From contig NC_081412.1 in NCBI RefSeq assembly GCF_030272615.1, positions 547,740,488 through 547,804,487 on the forward strand: a DNA stretch of 64,000 bases. Direction: 5' to 3'. Shown in pieces: positions 1 through 10,435 of this stretch. This DNA comes from Cryptomeria japonica (taxonomy: Eukaryota > Streptophyta > Pinopsida > Cupressales > Cupressaceae). Positions within the stretch are counted from its first letter, which is position 1. Each line of letters begins with the position of its first letter. The notes under the pieces were generated by a model. It was given only the letters and a program-made list of their open reading frames with translations. It had not been told where the DNA came from and ran no database searches. The position numbers were made by a program, and so were the translations under genes.

Positions 1-1344
1 AGACTAGTATGTAAAGGATATTCTCAGAAAGAAGGAGTTGATTACAATGAAACCTTTGCACCGGTAGCTAGAATTGAGGCAGTCAAATTATTCTTGGCTT
101 TTGTAGCACACAAGAACTACAAAGTTTATCAAATGGATATTAAATGTGCATTTTTGAATGGAGATCTTGAAGAGGAAGTATACATTGAGAAACTTGATGG
201 ATTTTCTTTGGTAGATGACAATGATATGGTTTCTAGGTTAAGGAAAGCTCTGTATGGATTAAAACAAGCTCCAAGAGCTTGGTATGCAAGATTGGATAAG
301 TATCTTTTAAAGATTGGTTTTACTAAAGGAAATGCAGACAACAATTTATATTACAAAATAACTAATGATGACATCTTGATTATAGAAGTATTCGTTGATG
401 ATATAATCTGTGGAGGAGAAGATGGTTTATGTAAGGAATTTTCTCCTAAAATGCAGCAAGAATTTGAAATGTCTATGATTGGAGAAATAAAATTCTTTTT
501 AGGATTGCAGATTTCACAGACTGATAAAGGTATATTCTTGAGTCAATCCAAATACTTGAAAGAGTTACTAAAGAAATTTGGGATGGAGAACTCTAAACTG
601 GTAAGCACACCTATGACTACAAATGACAAATTATCTCAAAGGGATGAATCTACACCTGTTAATCCAACTAGATACAAACCTATGATAGGAGGTTTACTAT
701 ATTTAACACAAACCGGACCTGATATTATGAATGCAGTATGTATTGTTTCTAGATTTCAAAGTAATCCTAGAGAAAATCATGAATCAACAGTAAAAAGGAT
801 TTTCCAGTACTTACAAGGCACTATAAATCTTGGATTATGGTATCCTAGAGATGAAAACTTTGAATTATGTGCATACACAGATGCAAATTGGGTAGGAGAT
901 GTGGATGATAGAAAAAGCACCACCGATGGAGCATTCTTTCTTGGAAACAAACTAGTTTCTTGGTTGAGTAAGAAACAAAGTTGTACATCTTTACCAATAG
1001 CAGAATCAGAATATGTTGCAGCAGCAACTAACTATACACAGGTACTATGGCTTAAGCAAATGTTGAAAGACATAAAGGTAAAATGCAAGGAACCTATTAC
1101 CATATATTGTGATAACACTGCAACAATTGATATATCTAAGAATCCAGTACTACATTCTAAAACAAAACATGTTTCTATCAAACTGAATTTTCTAAGGTAA
1201 AAAGTTGAAGAAAAGGAGATAAAACTGGTTTATGTGAACACTAAAGAACAACTTGCAGATATTTTCACAAAACCTTTGCCTAAGGAGACTTTTGAATATC
1301 ACAGAGATCAGCTTGAAGTCATACCACCACCGGTAGAGACTTAG
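1..1344 (+). pseudogene. Ty1-copia pol, 3' part: reverse transcriptase and RNase H
   Basis: This is the C-terminal part of a copia polyprotein that would copy element RNA into DNA. The window edge cuts it inside the RT domain. The reading frame is open from base 1, so no start codon lies here. Visible RT motifs are ETFAPVARI near 49-75, YGLKQAPRAWY at 253-285 and the catalytic FVDD at 391-402 (usually YVDD). RNase H follows, with YTDANW at 874-891 and SEYVAAATN near 1010. A TAA at 1198-1200 breaks the frame. The same frame then continues through the usual copia C-terminal block (QLADIFTKPLPK) to a TAG at 1342-1344. The order RT, RNase H, noncoding region, LTR is the Ty1-copia order. The single in-frame stop makes it a recently decayed copy. 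Confidence 0.93.
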
Positions 1345-1731
1345 ACAGTTGATGATTGTCATCAACTGGCAGAATTAAAAGACAAATCTTTTACTCCTGT
1401 CTTTGATGAGGAAGCTACTTCTCAGGGGGAGTAGTTGGTATACTGAATTGATTGGTATTTTGTATATGAACTTGGCTTTATTATAACTTTGGCATTTGAT
1501 GTCAAAGGGGGAGAGATATATGGAAAAACACATTATCTTTTGGAGAGATTAGTATGGAAACTTTGGATAACACATGTTGCTCCCAGGGGGAGAGATTGTT
1601 GTTTAGGAGAGACTATTGCTCTCTGTATTCTGGTTATGATCTTTTTGGAGATTGTTGGTTTTTGGCATTTCTATTTTGGCACTTTGATGGTTTTTCCATC
1701 TTGTGTTGCCATCAATGCCAAAGGGGGAGAT
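1345..1731 (+). other. copia 3' noncoding region with three purine tracts
   Basis: The region between the pol stop and the 3' LTR carries GGGGGAG purine tracts near 1503-1512, 1586-1594 and 1720-1730. The last one directly precedes the LTR and is the likely polypurine tract priming plus-strand synthesis. An arm GTTGCCATCAATG (1705-1717) pairs, with one mismatch, with 1757-1769 inside the LTR. The small open frames here look incidental. Confidence 0.7.
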
Positions 1732-2703
1732 TGTTGGTATTTTGGTATATTTTTGTCATTGATGTCAACACCTACTAAAACACTATCACTTTGGAGATCC
1801 AGCAGCATTCACTAGCAAACAAGTAACTATTGCACAGTTACTGGTATATGGTTCGCCGGTAGGATATAATGATCACTGGCACTTGAAATGATATGGAAGA
1901 CACTTGGTAATATCGAAGACATCATATGGACATCTTATCTTAATGAATTAATCATTGGTATATTCATATTTGCTTATTTTCTTTTACCGGCACATAGGTC
2001 TAGGGTTACCTAGGGTTACACCGGCAGGTTTATCTTTTCCAGATCAGCATGGCACGCTATGGAGATGATTAATTATTTTTGTAAATGCATTAAGATGACA
2101 TGTTCAATCGGTTATTGCATCAGATATTATATTATTTGTAAAATGTTTTTATTGTAATATCTTGTAGAGCTGACCTACTAAAATTGGTCTTAGGTTATGG
2201 TATAAAGGTAAGATCTTATTTGTAAGATCAAGTGTGGAATGCAGAAAAAGAATTGTGTGAAGGTATATGTGAGATTAAGAAGTTAGTACATTCTTATTGG
2301 ATTTAACCATCCAACTGTAGTCAGTGTGACTCCCGTTTTGTGATTGAGCAGTGAGCTCTAGGCTATTGGCCTTTCTGCATGTGCAGATTCCATTATGTAC
2401 ACTTACTATCTGTAGTAGTATCATCTGATTGTGGGTAAGGTTTCCCATCGTGGTTTTTCCCCTTATAGGGTTTCCACGTACAAATATTGGTGTCATGTGT
2501 TATGGATGACTTTGTATTTATGTTTCATACATTAATCTTTACCTGTATAGCAATTAACTGTTAAAACTATCTACCGGCATACTTAATTTATTTACCGGTA
2601 TTAAGCATTAAGTTGGTTAAGTTGTTTTTGGTTTGAATTTATTAGACAACTGATTCCCCCCCCCCCCCCCCCCCCCCCTCTCAGTTGTCTCTGGGACCTA
2701 ACA
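1732..2703 (+). repeat. 3' LTR of the copia element
   Basis: The LTR begins TGTTGGTAT right after the purine tract and ends CCTAACA, giving the TGTTGG/CCTAACA inverted ends shared with other LTRs in this window. Near the 3' end it has the family signature 'GATTC, C-tract, TCTCAGT'. Here the C-tract is expanded to about 22 C (2657-2678). The 5' LTR lies outside the window, so the target duplication cannot be checked. The length is 972 bp. Confidence 0.85.
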
Positions 2704-3507
2704 CTTGTCTCTATACTTGGGGGGCAATAATGATATTTAAATCTTCTATCTTTTCCAATGATTCACCTTTCTTTTGTTGAGTTGAATTTTTCATTTCATG
2801 TCATTTCTTGCATAGAATATGTGTGCTCTTTTTTTCATACCTATTCTTTGTTTGAAATAATACATCTTTCATGAACAATCTCTCCGTAGTGAAAGTGTGC
2901 AATCCTTCACTAAGAATCCTCTTTTCCTAAATACTCTTCTCCTCTTTTTCAAGATGTTATCTTTATCAAAGATCCCCTCTGTTCTCAAAGGTGGATGTCT
3001 TTGGATAATCATATCTTCCTCCTTTTATCATCAAAAAGAACCCTTTATACTATTTCTACATTTTTAGCTTAATCTTTCACATCTTGTGTTAGAGAGCTTT
3101 GATTCTTGCACCCTTTATTGTGTTAAAATCATGATTTAGATCTCTTTCTTACCAAATGATTCTCCATTAGTTTTGATCTTATCAAACTTTGTTGTGAGAA
3201 TTTGTCATTAATTTTCCTTCATAATTCAATATGATAAACATTATACCATGTTTCAACTCACTAATTAGCAAGTAGAAATAGGGGTTCATATAGCTACCCT
3301 CGAATTTCAACATCCTTAGTAAGCATTTAGATGACTTTGTGATTTCATCTAACAATGTGGTTTTGTAGGATGTGGTTCCTAACATTGTATTGCAGATACC
3401 ACTGGGGACTTCATTTGACATATTATTTTTCCCATGAATGTTTAATTTTTTGTACTTTAGCTTGCATATACATGTAGTGTCATATGACCTCTAAAGTGGG
3501 GGATAAA
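2704..3507 (+). other. probable gypsy 3' noncoding remnant
   Basis: There is no convincing ORF. The stretch starts with a GGGGGGC tract typical of the region downstream of gypsy pol. It ends in a purine run (GTGGGGGATAAA, 3496-3507) that abuts the TGTAGC LTR start at 3508. The copia element to the left probably inserted into this noncoding region. This is inferred from layout only. Confidence 0.4.
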
Positions 3508-4309
3508 TGTAGCATCGTAAATTGTACACCCTTAAGTAGGTTTGTACAATTCCACACTTAGGTTAGCACCCACCTTAGTGTGTTGCATTTTGCATTTTTA
3601 ATAATTCCTTTAGGCGTTTAATTATTTATTTAATTAAATATAAATTCCTCTCTTATCATTCCACACATTATAAAATTGGGCCCTTAACCATAAGTGTGCT
3701 CCTTTTTATTTTCTCATTTTAATTAATTCATTCATTAAAGTCCAAATTAGGTCCTATTTTGGTGATTCACCATGGTCTCGACTTTTTCTCCCCAAATTTT
3801 GGGATCATGTTTTGATGGTATTTTAATGTTTAAATCTTTCTCTATGTGAAATTATATCAATTGTAGATCAGCCTTTGATCAAAAGTAAAGTTAGGATTTC
3901 ATATATATAACCTTTTCTTTCCTCATTTCAAGGATTCATCTATTAGCAATTGAAGGAACCTCTTGTGAAGTGAAAGTGCTAGTTTATGTGAAGTCTTCAA
4001 TAAAAAAATTCATCACTCATCAAGTCTTCATCAATCATGGAAGCTTAGGATATATTAAAGGATAATAAGGAGATCACCGATTGTTGATTGTCTTGTAACT
4101 CCCCCTTAGGGTTTGGTATGGTTTCATGTTATTTTCATATCTCTATGTGAGTTTTACATCACCTGTTTTTTATATTTACATTATTTCTTTAGGTCCATAT
4201 TGGATTTGTGATTTGAAGAATTTACATTTGCATTATGTTCATTTAGAGTTTTTACTCAAAACATAAGCCAGAACTCTAATTTGCATTCTACCTCATTTAG
4301 GATCTTACA
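3508..4309 (+). repeat. probable gypsy 3' LTR
   Basis: The start TGTAGCATCG follows a polypurine-like run. A plausible end GGATCTTACA (4300-4309) gives TGTA/TACA termini. A similar TGTAGCGTCC start occurs on the minus strand at 35182. There is no second LTR copy in the window to confirm the 3' boundary. Confidence 0.5.
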
Positions 4310-5123
4310 AACACATGAGATTCTAGGGTGCACACACACATTCCAATATTACATCGGCTATTTGTGGAGGTGGAAATCACCAAAACAAGGGTTTTGACTA
4401 AGGAAAAACCCTATATAGCCACCCAAACACCATTTTTCATGCGAGTTGGCATGATAGTTTTGAATGTATGCCATGACCAATTATGGGCATGCAATAGCAA
4501 ATGGGTAACCTCATACTCTCAAAAATCATCTATCAACCACTTTCTATGCAATAGGGGAAAGGGTAGATAATCTCTGCAACCTTTTCAAAGCTTCCCTTAG
4601 CCTAGATTTTCCCATGTCAATATCCCTTATATTTTCCAATTCACTTTCTATGCAAGGGGATGCTTTATTCTTCATTACATGTATCAAAAGGAGAACTACG
4701 GTTTCTACAAATATTACAGGAAACTGAAGCGAATGGTAGGAAAAGTAGGGTGTAGAAAGGGAAAGGAGTTCATATACATTATCGAGGGGCTTTTTCCTTG
4801 AAACCCTTTCCTAAAACTTAATTTGTTATCCTGAAAAACAAGGAATGAGAGGAGAGAAGCTCTTACTCGAGCTTAAATGTCCTATAAAAGTGTCCATAGA
4901 ATCTACTCTTATCTTTGGCTCCTTCTTTCTTCACCACCCAGAATGTAAAATGGAGCTCACACGAAAAGGTGGTAGCTCTATTAGTGCCTTAAGCAATTAA
5001 CTCAATTAATTTCAATGGCTTTCCGTACCATCCTAATTGCCATCAAAAATTGATATTCTTTCTCAAAAAAGGCGTTTGCATTTTTCCCTTCTATGATTTG
5101 ATTTGCATTAAATGCATTTTAGT
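4310..5123. other. no recognised feature
   Basis: I see no gene or clear repeat here. An 80-codon frame at 4328-4570 has no recognisable domain. The stretch ends at the ACAT duplication of DNA transposon 1. Confidence 0.5.
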
Positions 5124-5127
5124 ACAT

Positions 5128-5175
5128 GGGTAAGTGCACAAAGATGATGGTCAAAAGGGGGGTATAAGTGGACAC
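5128..5175 (+). repeat. left terminal inverted repeat of DNA transposon 1
   Basis: It runs from GGGTAAGTGCAC to GTGGACAC. It matches the right end with small gaps and also the right end of element 2 (56914-56960, inverted). Confidence 0.85.
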
Positions 5176-5960
5176 TTTTTTTCCAATTTGAAAGTCATCC
5201 ACTCAAGATATGAAGATAATCAAAGAATAATTATTGTAGTACTCTGAATCTAGTTTCCAAACAACTAAACTTTTTCAAAATAGGATAAGATCAAGGGGGT
5301 CAAATCCTTTGCGCATGAAAAATAGACCCTGATTTTTTCTGAAAAAACATAACATAGTGTCTGACGTGCGCATCAAAAAGCCATAGTTAGATTTAGTATT
5401 TTGACAAATCCTTTGGCAGAAAGAGTGAGCACTAGAAGTTGTGTATTTTTTTGTAATTTTTTGTTGAGTATTTTTTATTATTATTATTTTTCCAATCGAT
5501 CACATCCTGAAAATTAGGTACTTGTTTGTGCATGAAACATAAATTGCACTAAAAAAATAGAAAATACATTTTTTTTTTAAATTGTAAAGAATCAAGTGCA
5601 CTAAAATAATATATAAAGTTTTTTAAATTTGGATAAGTAGATCAAAAGTAATTAAAAAAATGGTACACGTATATTTGTGAGAACTATGGAAACACTGATA
5701 AAAGAAATTCAATAATAATAATATGTTATTGTTGTTCAAATTTTTAAAAAATTATATGGTTAGAAAGCTCAGAAGACGGGTGAAAATATGGTGGAAATTT
5801 TAGAAATACCCACTTGATGAAGTACAAACCTGATGATGACAAAGTTGAGAAACCATGTTGATAAAATAAAACACGTCAAAAAGGAGGGAAATTGAGGGAA
5901 ATCAAACTCCAACCTGTAGCTTTGTCATCCAGGCCTATTTCCAAGCCTAAATAGTCAAAA
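5176..5960. other. left subterminal noncoding region of DNA transposon 1
   Basis: This is AT-rich and without coding potential. Its sequence matches, inverted, the two halves of element 2 at 40280-40480 and 56301-56913. It therefore belongs to the transposon family rather than to flanking DNA. A run around 5810-5870 (CCTGATGATGAC) is the clearest shared block. Confidence 0.7.
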
Positions 5961-6109
5961 GCGTGTACGGAGTACCCATGGTATAAGAAGGGCATACATT
6001 GTCTTTACTATAAATAGCACGTACGCGGTAATAAAGCTAAAACAGCACATACACGCTACTTTTGTTTAAAATTTGGGAGTGTGTATAATATGATTTTGTA
6101 TGTATAATA

Positions 6110-6149
<40 letters not shown>

Positions 6150-6245
6150 TTTATATAATATATAATATATTAAGTATATATATACACACATATGTGTGTA
6201 TGTATGTGTATTGTCTCCCTCTCTCCCCCTCTCAAGCACATACAG

Positions 6246-6335
<90 letters not shown>

Positions 6336-6680
6336 TCCCTCTCTCTCTCCCTCTCTCTCTCCCTCTCCCTCTCTCTCTCCCTCTCCCTCTATCCCTCTAT
6401 CCCTCTCTCTATCTTCATCTCCCCCTCTCTCTCTCCCTCTCCCTCTCTCCCTCCCTCCCTTTTCCTTCATGTTTTCTTTACTACAAATAGCGCGTACGGG
6501 GTACTAAGCCTATTAGTTTTCTGCCCTACCATAACATTTTTAAGGCATAGGAGCCCATACATGGTAATTATGAGTTGTAAGCATGTACAAGGTGAAAGAA
6601 AAAATACCGTTGGGCTTGCCAACATTTTAGGGACTAATAGCGCATACACGGTTATTAATATATCATGTACGCGGTACTTA
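5961..6680 (+). repeat. left subterminal cluster of CGTACG-type repeats
   Basis: Variants of GCGCGTACGCGGTACT occur near 5961, 6017, 6044 (inverted), 6490, 6553, 6640 and 6664. The core is the palindrome CGTACG, with degenerate versions such as CATACA. Clusters like this near transposon ends are commonly transposase binding sites. That role is inferred here. Confidence 0.7.
6115..6465 (+). repeat. TG and CT microsatellite inside DNA transposon 1
   Basis: A TG run (about 6115-6142), AT-rich spacer and a long CT/CCCTCT tract (6249-6465) lie between the subterminal repeats. Open frames through it on both strands encode only Leu/Ser or Arg/Glu dipeptide repeats and are not genes. Element 2 has a GA tract (same motif inverted) at the equivalent position. 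Confidence 0.9.
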
Positions 6681-7060
6681 GACATAATTTTATTTGTCCA
6701 AGAGCCTCAATAGCCTCAAAAGAAGTTTTTGAGGTCGTTGAAGGCCCCACTGCAACTGTGTCTGCACTTCTGTCACTATTTTATACATAGAAGTAAGTGA
6801 ATTTTTTAATTTTTGCATGATTCAAAATTATTGAATTGTTGTTCTTATTAGTTTTGTCAATATTATTGTGATTGTTTAATAGTTTTGATTCAAAAAAATT
6901 ATGATAAGATGCATATTTATGGTTGTTTGATTGTTTATGAACTTTTGCTTAAATATATGTAATATGATTCTATTTAGGACAACCGATATCAACCATGGGA
7001 AAGAACAAGTGAAGAATGATGGAACAATGAGAGGTTGAAAAGGAAATACAAAGGCAGCTT

Positions 7061-9851
7061 ATGAAGAAATTACGTGACATAAGAACAATAGGACAAGAAG
7101 GTATGTCATCCTCAACATCTCAATTCGATTTACCAAATGAACATAATGCAATTGAAGAAGAGACCACATTGAATAATCAATTAAATGATGAACATACACC
7201 TTCTCTATTTGATGAATTGAATGTACACAATGCACCGATGTTAACACCTCCTAGAATCATTCGCAAGAAACCAAAGTATCTAATTGACATTGATGAGAAT
7301 ATATTGAAGCCAATGCTCGATAAAATGAATGAACAAAATTGTAGGAGAATGGTTAAAATAATATGGAAAAACTATTTTGAAAATTTAAATCAACCCGCAA
7401 GATGTCAATTAATTGTTCAAATGATTAAAAATTTGAATTTTAGAGAGACGACAAAAATTCTAGGCCTAAGATCACTCGAAAGTAACAGCGAAAGAACTAT
7501 TGTGAGAAATCTATTTGATGCATATCAATCTATTGGTTCAAAATCACATACTAAAGATTCTAATGTTACTCGACATGTCATTACATCAACCATAATGAGC
7601 AAGAAAATAAAAAAAGATCATTCAATAGGAAAAACAAGTAAGTCATTAAATGTTAGTAGAACATCATTAAGTAAAGCATTATAGAAGGGAGAAAAAATAG
7701 AGGAACCAACAATAATTCTCTTTGGGCATTCTCGGGTAGACTACCACGCAAAGACAAGGTTGTTGTTGATGCTCTAAGAACATTAATTGAAAAATTTTGG
7801 CATGACAACACAAGAGTTTCGCCCAACCAAAGAGATGTTCTTGGAAGGCTAATTGGGTCTACAAATCGTGAGCCACATGCCAAACACTATTTGGATATGA
7901 CTCAAACAAAATTTTATGAAAGATTCCTTGAAAAGTTTCCTCAAATAAGAATATCTCAAACATTTTTTGAAATGGCAAAACCTTTTTATATTCAGATTAA
8001 TCATGTACGCACCATGTGTTGTTGTAGGATGCATATTTAATTTTCCATGCACTATGATATTTTTCATCATATTTGTTCTACTTTGTACACTAATGATGTT
8101 TTGCAGGAATGCAATATACAAGAACCTCATAAGTCGGTAAGAGAATTTATTTCAAGTGTGCTATGTCATAGACATGATGGTTGCATTTATTATAAGATAC
8201 CTTGTTTGGAAGGTTCTTGTGCTATATGTGGTGGTTTGCAACGTTTACCAAGATGTGTACATTTGTGGAGCACACATGAAATTGGTAGGAAACTAGTTTC
8301 TTTTGAAAAAAAAAGACAGTTACATATGGAGTTAAAGATGGAAAAGATTTGAAGAGATGTGAGTTAGTGAAAAATGATATATGTGTAGCTAAATTTATGA
8401 AAATGTTTCAAGAGAAACTAGTTTATGAGTACATAATGCATACACATAGAGCTCGATGGTTAGATGAGCAATTCAAGTTATGTAAGGACACATTTCCTCT
8501 TCACACCATTGTCTCTATTGTTGATTTTGCTGAAAATTATACACTACAACCTCAAAATGAAGTGCAATCTATGTATTATCATGTTTATATTTTTGTACAC
8601 AACATTCATGCATGCAGATGATAGGACAGAGGAGGATAAAAAGGTTGTAAGAGAGTGTCACTTCTACATAAGTGATGATCGTACTCATCCATCAGAGTTT
8701 GTAAAAGGATGCTTTAAAGTTTTCTATGATAATTTAAAGGAAAGAAACATACAATACAACTGACACTTAATATGGTCAGATAATTGCACCACACAATTCA
8801 AGAATGCAAGGATGTTTTATTGGTTGACAAGGATGCGTATGACAAGTGGTGTACAAGATTTTTAAAATTTCACTGAGGCTAGACATGGTAAGGGAGAGCA
8901 CGATGGTGCAGGAGCATGTGTAAAAAGAGCCCTAGCTAGAGAAGAATTGAAGTACGAAGGTGGTGTTAAGTTGATAGATGCAAAAACAATTGTGCGATGG
9001 TGTAACTCTATGATGGGTCTAGGTAATCCAAGTATGTCAATGGTTCGTAGATATTTTTGGTTGATCACTGAATCTAACATTGAAAACTATCTAAATTTTT
9101 GTACAGTTGTAGGATTGAGTGACATGCACTCATTTATGAGTTCAAATGCAAGTTCACTAGTAATTTATACGAGATAGATGGTATGTTTTTTCTCTTCATG
9201 CATGTATTTTTTGTGGGAAGAATGTGAATCACAAGAGTGGGTTGACAAATGGTCTTGTAGACCATTGGTTCCCATTGATACATATCAAATTCCCAAAGCA
9301 CTTCAATTGAACCAAATGGAGACATCAATGGATTTTGACCATGTATCTGACCTAGTGGATTTAGGTGATTTTTTGAGTTAATTTTTTTGTAAGTATTATT
9401 TTTGGTTCATTTTGTTGTACATCACACTTTATTTTTGGTATTAATTATCACTTTATAAAATGCAGGTCATGTGTATGCAGTTGTTGTAGAAGAGAACAAT
9501 GAAGAAGAAATGGATTACTATTTGTGTCATTGTGTTGAGCCTAAAATAAAATTGACAACCACAATCATTGACAGACAGGGTATTGAGTACCTAATAGGGT
9601 TTGTTGTCATGATAGGAACATGGCTTAGGAGATACCCTATCAAGAATTTTGATGTTTGGTTGTTCGAGGACTTTGAAACACACAAACATATTCTTCATTT
9701 CTCTAACCTTGTTGTTGCAAAAAATATTCATTTGAAGAAGTATCACAGTAGGCCTCATAACAAGATTTTATGGAAAGTTCATGAATCTGACCATGAGGCA
9801 ATACTTGACACAATACGGGTTAGAGCCGATCCTGAAGGCTCACTTGATTGA
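7061..9851 (+). pseudogene. transposase of DNA transposon 1, decayed
   Basis: The remnant of a transposase of about 840 residues starts at ATG 7061. The N-terminal part (7061-7681) has a charged leader and ends with a helix-turn-helix-like segment (SIGKTSKSLNVSRTSLSKAL). A one-base frameshift near 7682 moves to a frame containing GRLIGSTNREP. A Cys-rich block follows at 8161-8260 (CHRHDGC...CAICGG). Candidate catalytic carboxylates sit in VDFAENY (Asp 8523), WSDNC (Asp 8779) and HGKGEHDGAG (Asp 8902). Breaks include frameshifts near 7682 and 8617, TGA at 8761, TAA at 8863 and TAG at 9175. Likely introns end at CAG 8104-8106 and 9463-9465. The C-terminal part (9471-9851) contains GTWLRRYP and FDVWLFED. 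I know this motif set from uncharacterised eukaryotic transposase-like proteins but cannot name the superfamily firmly. Confidence 0.75.
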
Positions 9852-9918
9852 TTCTATAGTTCAGAGTAGAATTATTTTGAGAATTTTGTATATATCATTG
9901 ATGAATTGTTCTATATTC

Positions 9919-10166
9919 ATTTTTTGTATATATAAATGCCCATGAGCTTATTTGTACATGTTTAGGGGCATAATTTTGTATATTTAAATGGCAATGAGCT
10001 GATTTGTACATATTTAGATGCCAAATTTTGTATATTAAAATGGCGATGAGCTGAATCACACATATTGTAATGCCAAATTTTGTATAAAAGCCCATGAGAT
10101 GATTTGTAAGACATTTTTTTGTATATTCAAATAGCCAAGAGCTGATTTGACCATATTTAGAGGCAA
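9919..10166 (+). repeat. 52-bp tandem array downstream of the transposase
   Basis: About five units each begin TTTTGTATAT and contain ATGAGCTGATTTGTACAT, at 9920, 9973, 10025, 10077 (shortened) and 10113. They lie in the 3' noncoding DNA after the transposase stop. Confidence 0.7.
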
Positions 10167-10435
10167 TTTTTTTAATAATATGTGACAATGTTTTGTGACT
10201 ATTTTTTGTGTCTATGTTTTGTGACTATGTTTTGAGTTTATGTGATGTGATAAGGTCAATCATGACCATTATTGATAAGGTAAATCATGAGAATTCTTTA
10301 TTCTTGTATAATCATGGATAATTATTTGAGTCATTATCGGGTCATAGGAGTCATAGATTGAGTCTAGATACAATTTGAGCAAAAATTGTCATTATTGTCA
10401 AAAATGTTGTCAAGCAACTTGTACATTGTGTTGGA

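Noticed and set aside
6066-6713. Several frames of 100-173 codons through the CT microsatellite
   Set aside because: They encode only Ser/Leu or Arg/Glu dipeptide repeats and exist because a dinucleotide repeat has no stops in several frames.
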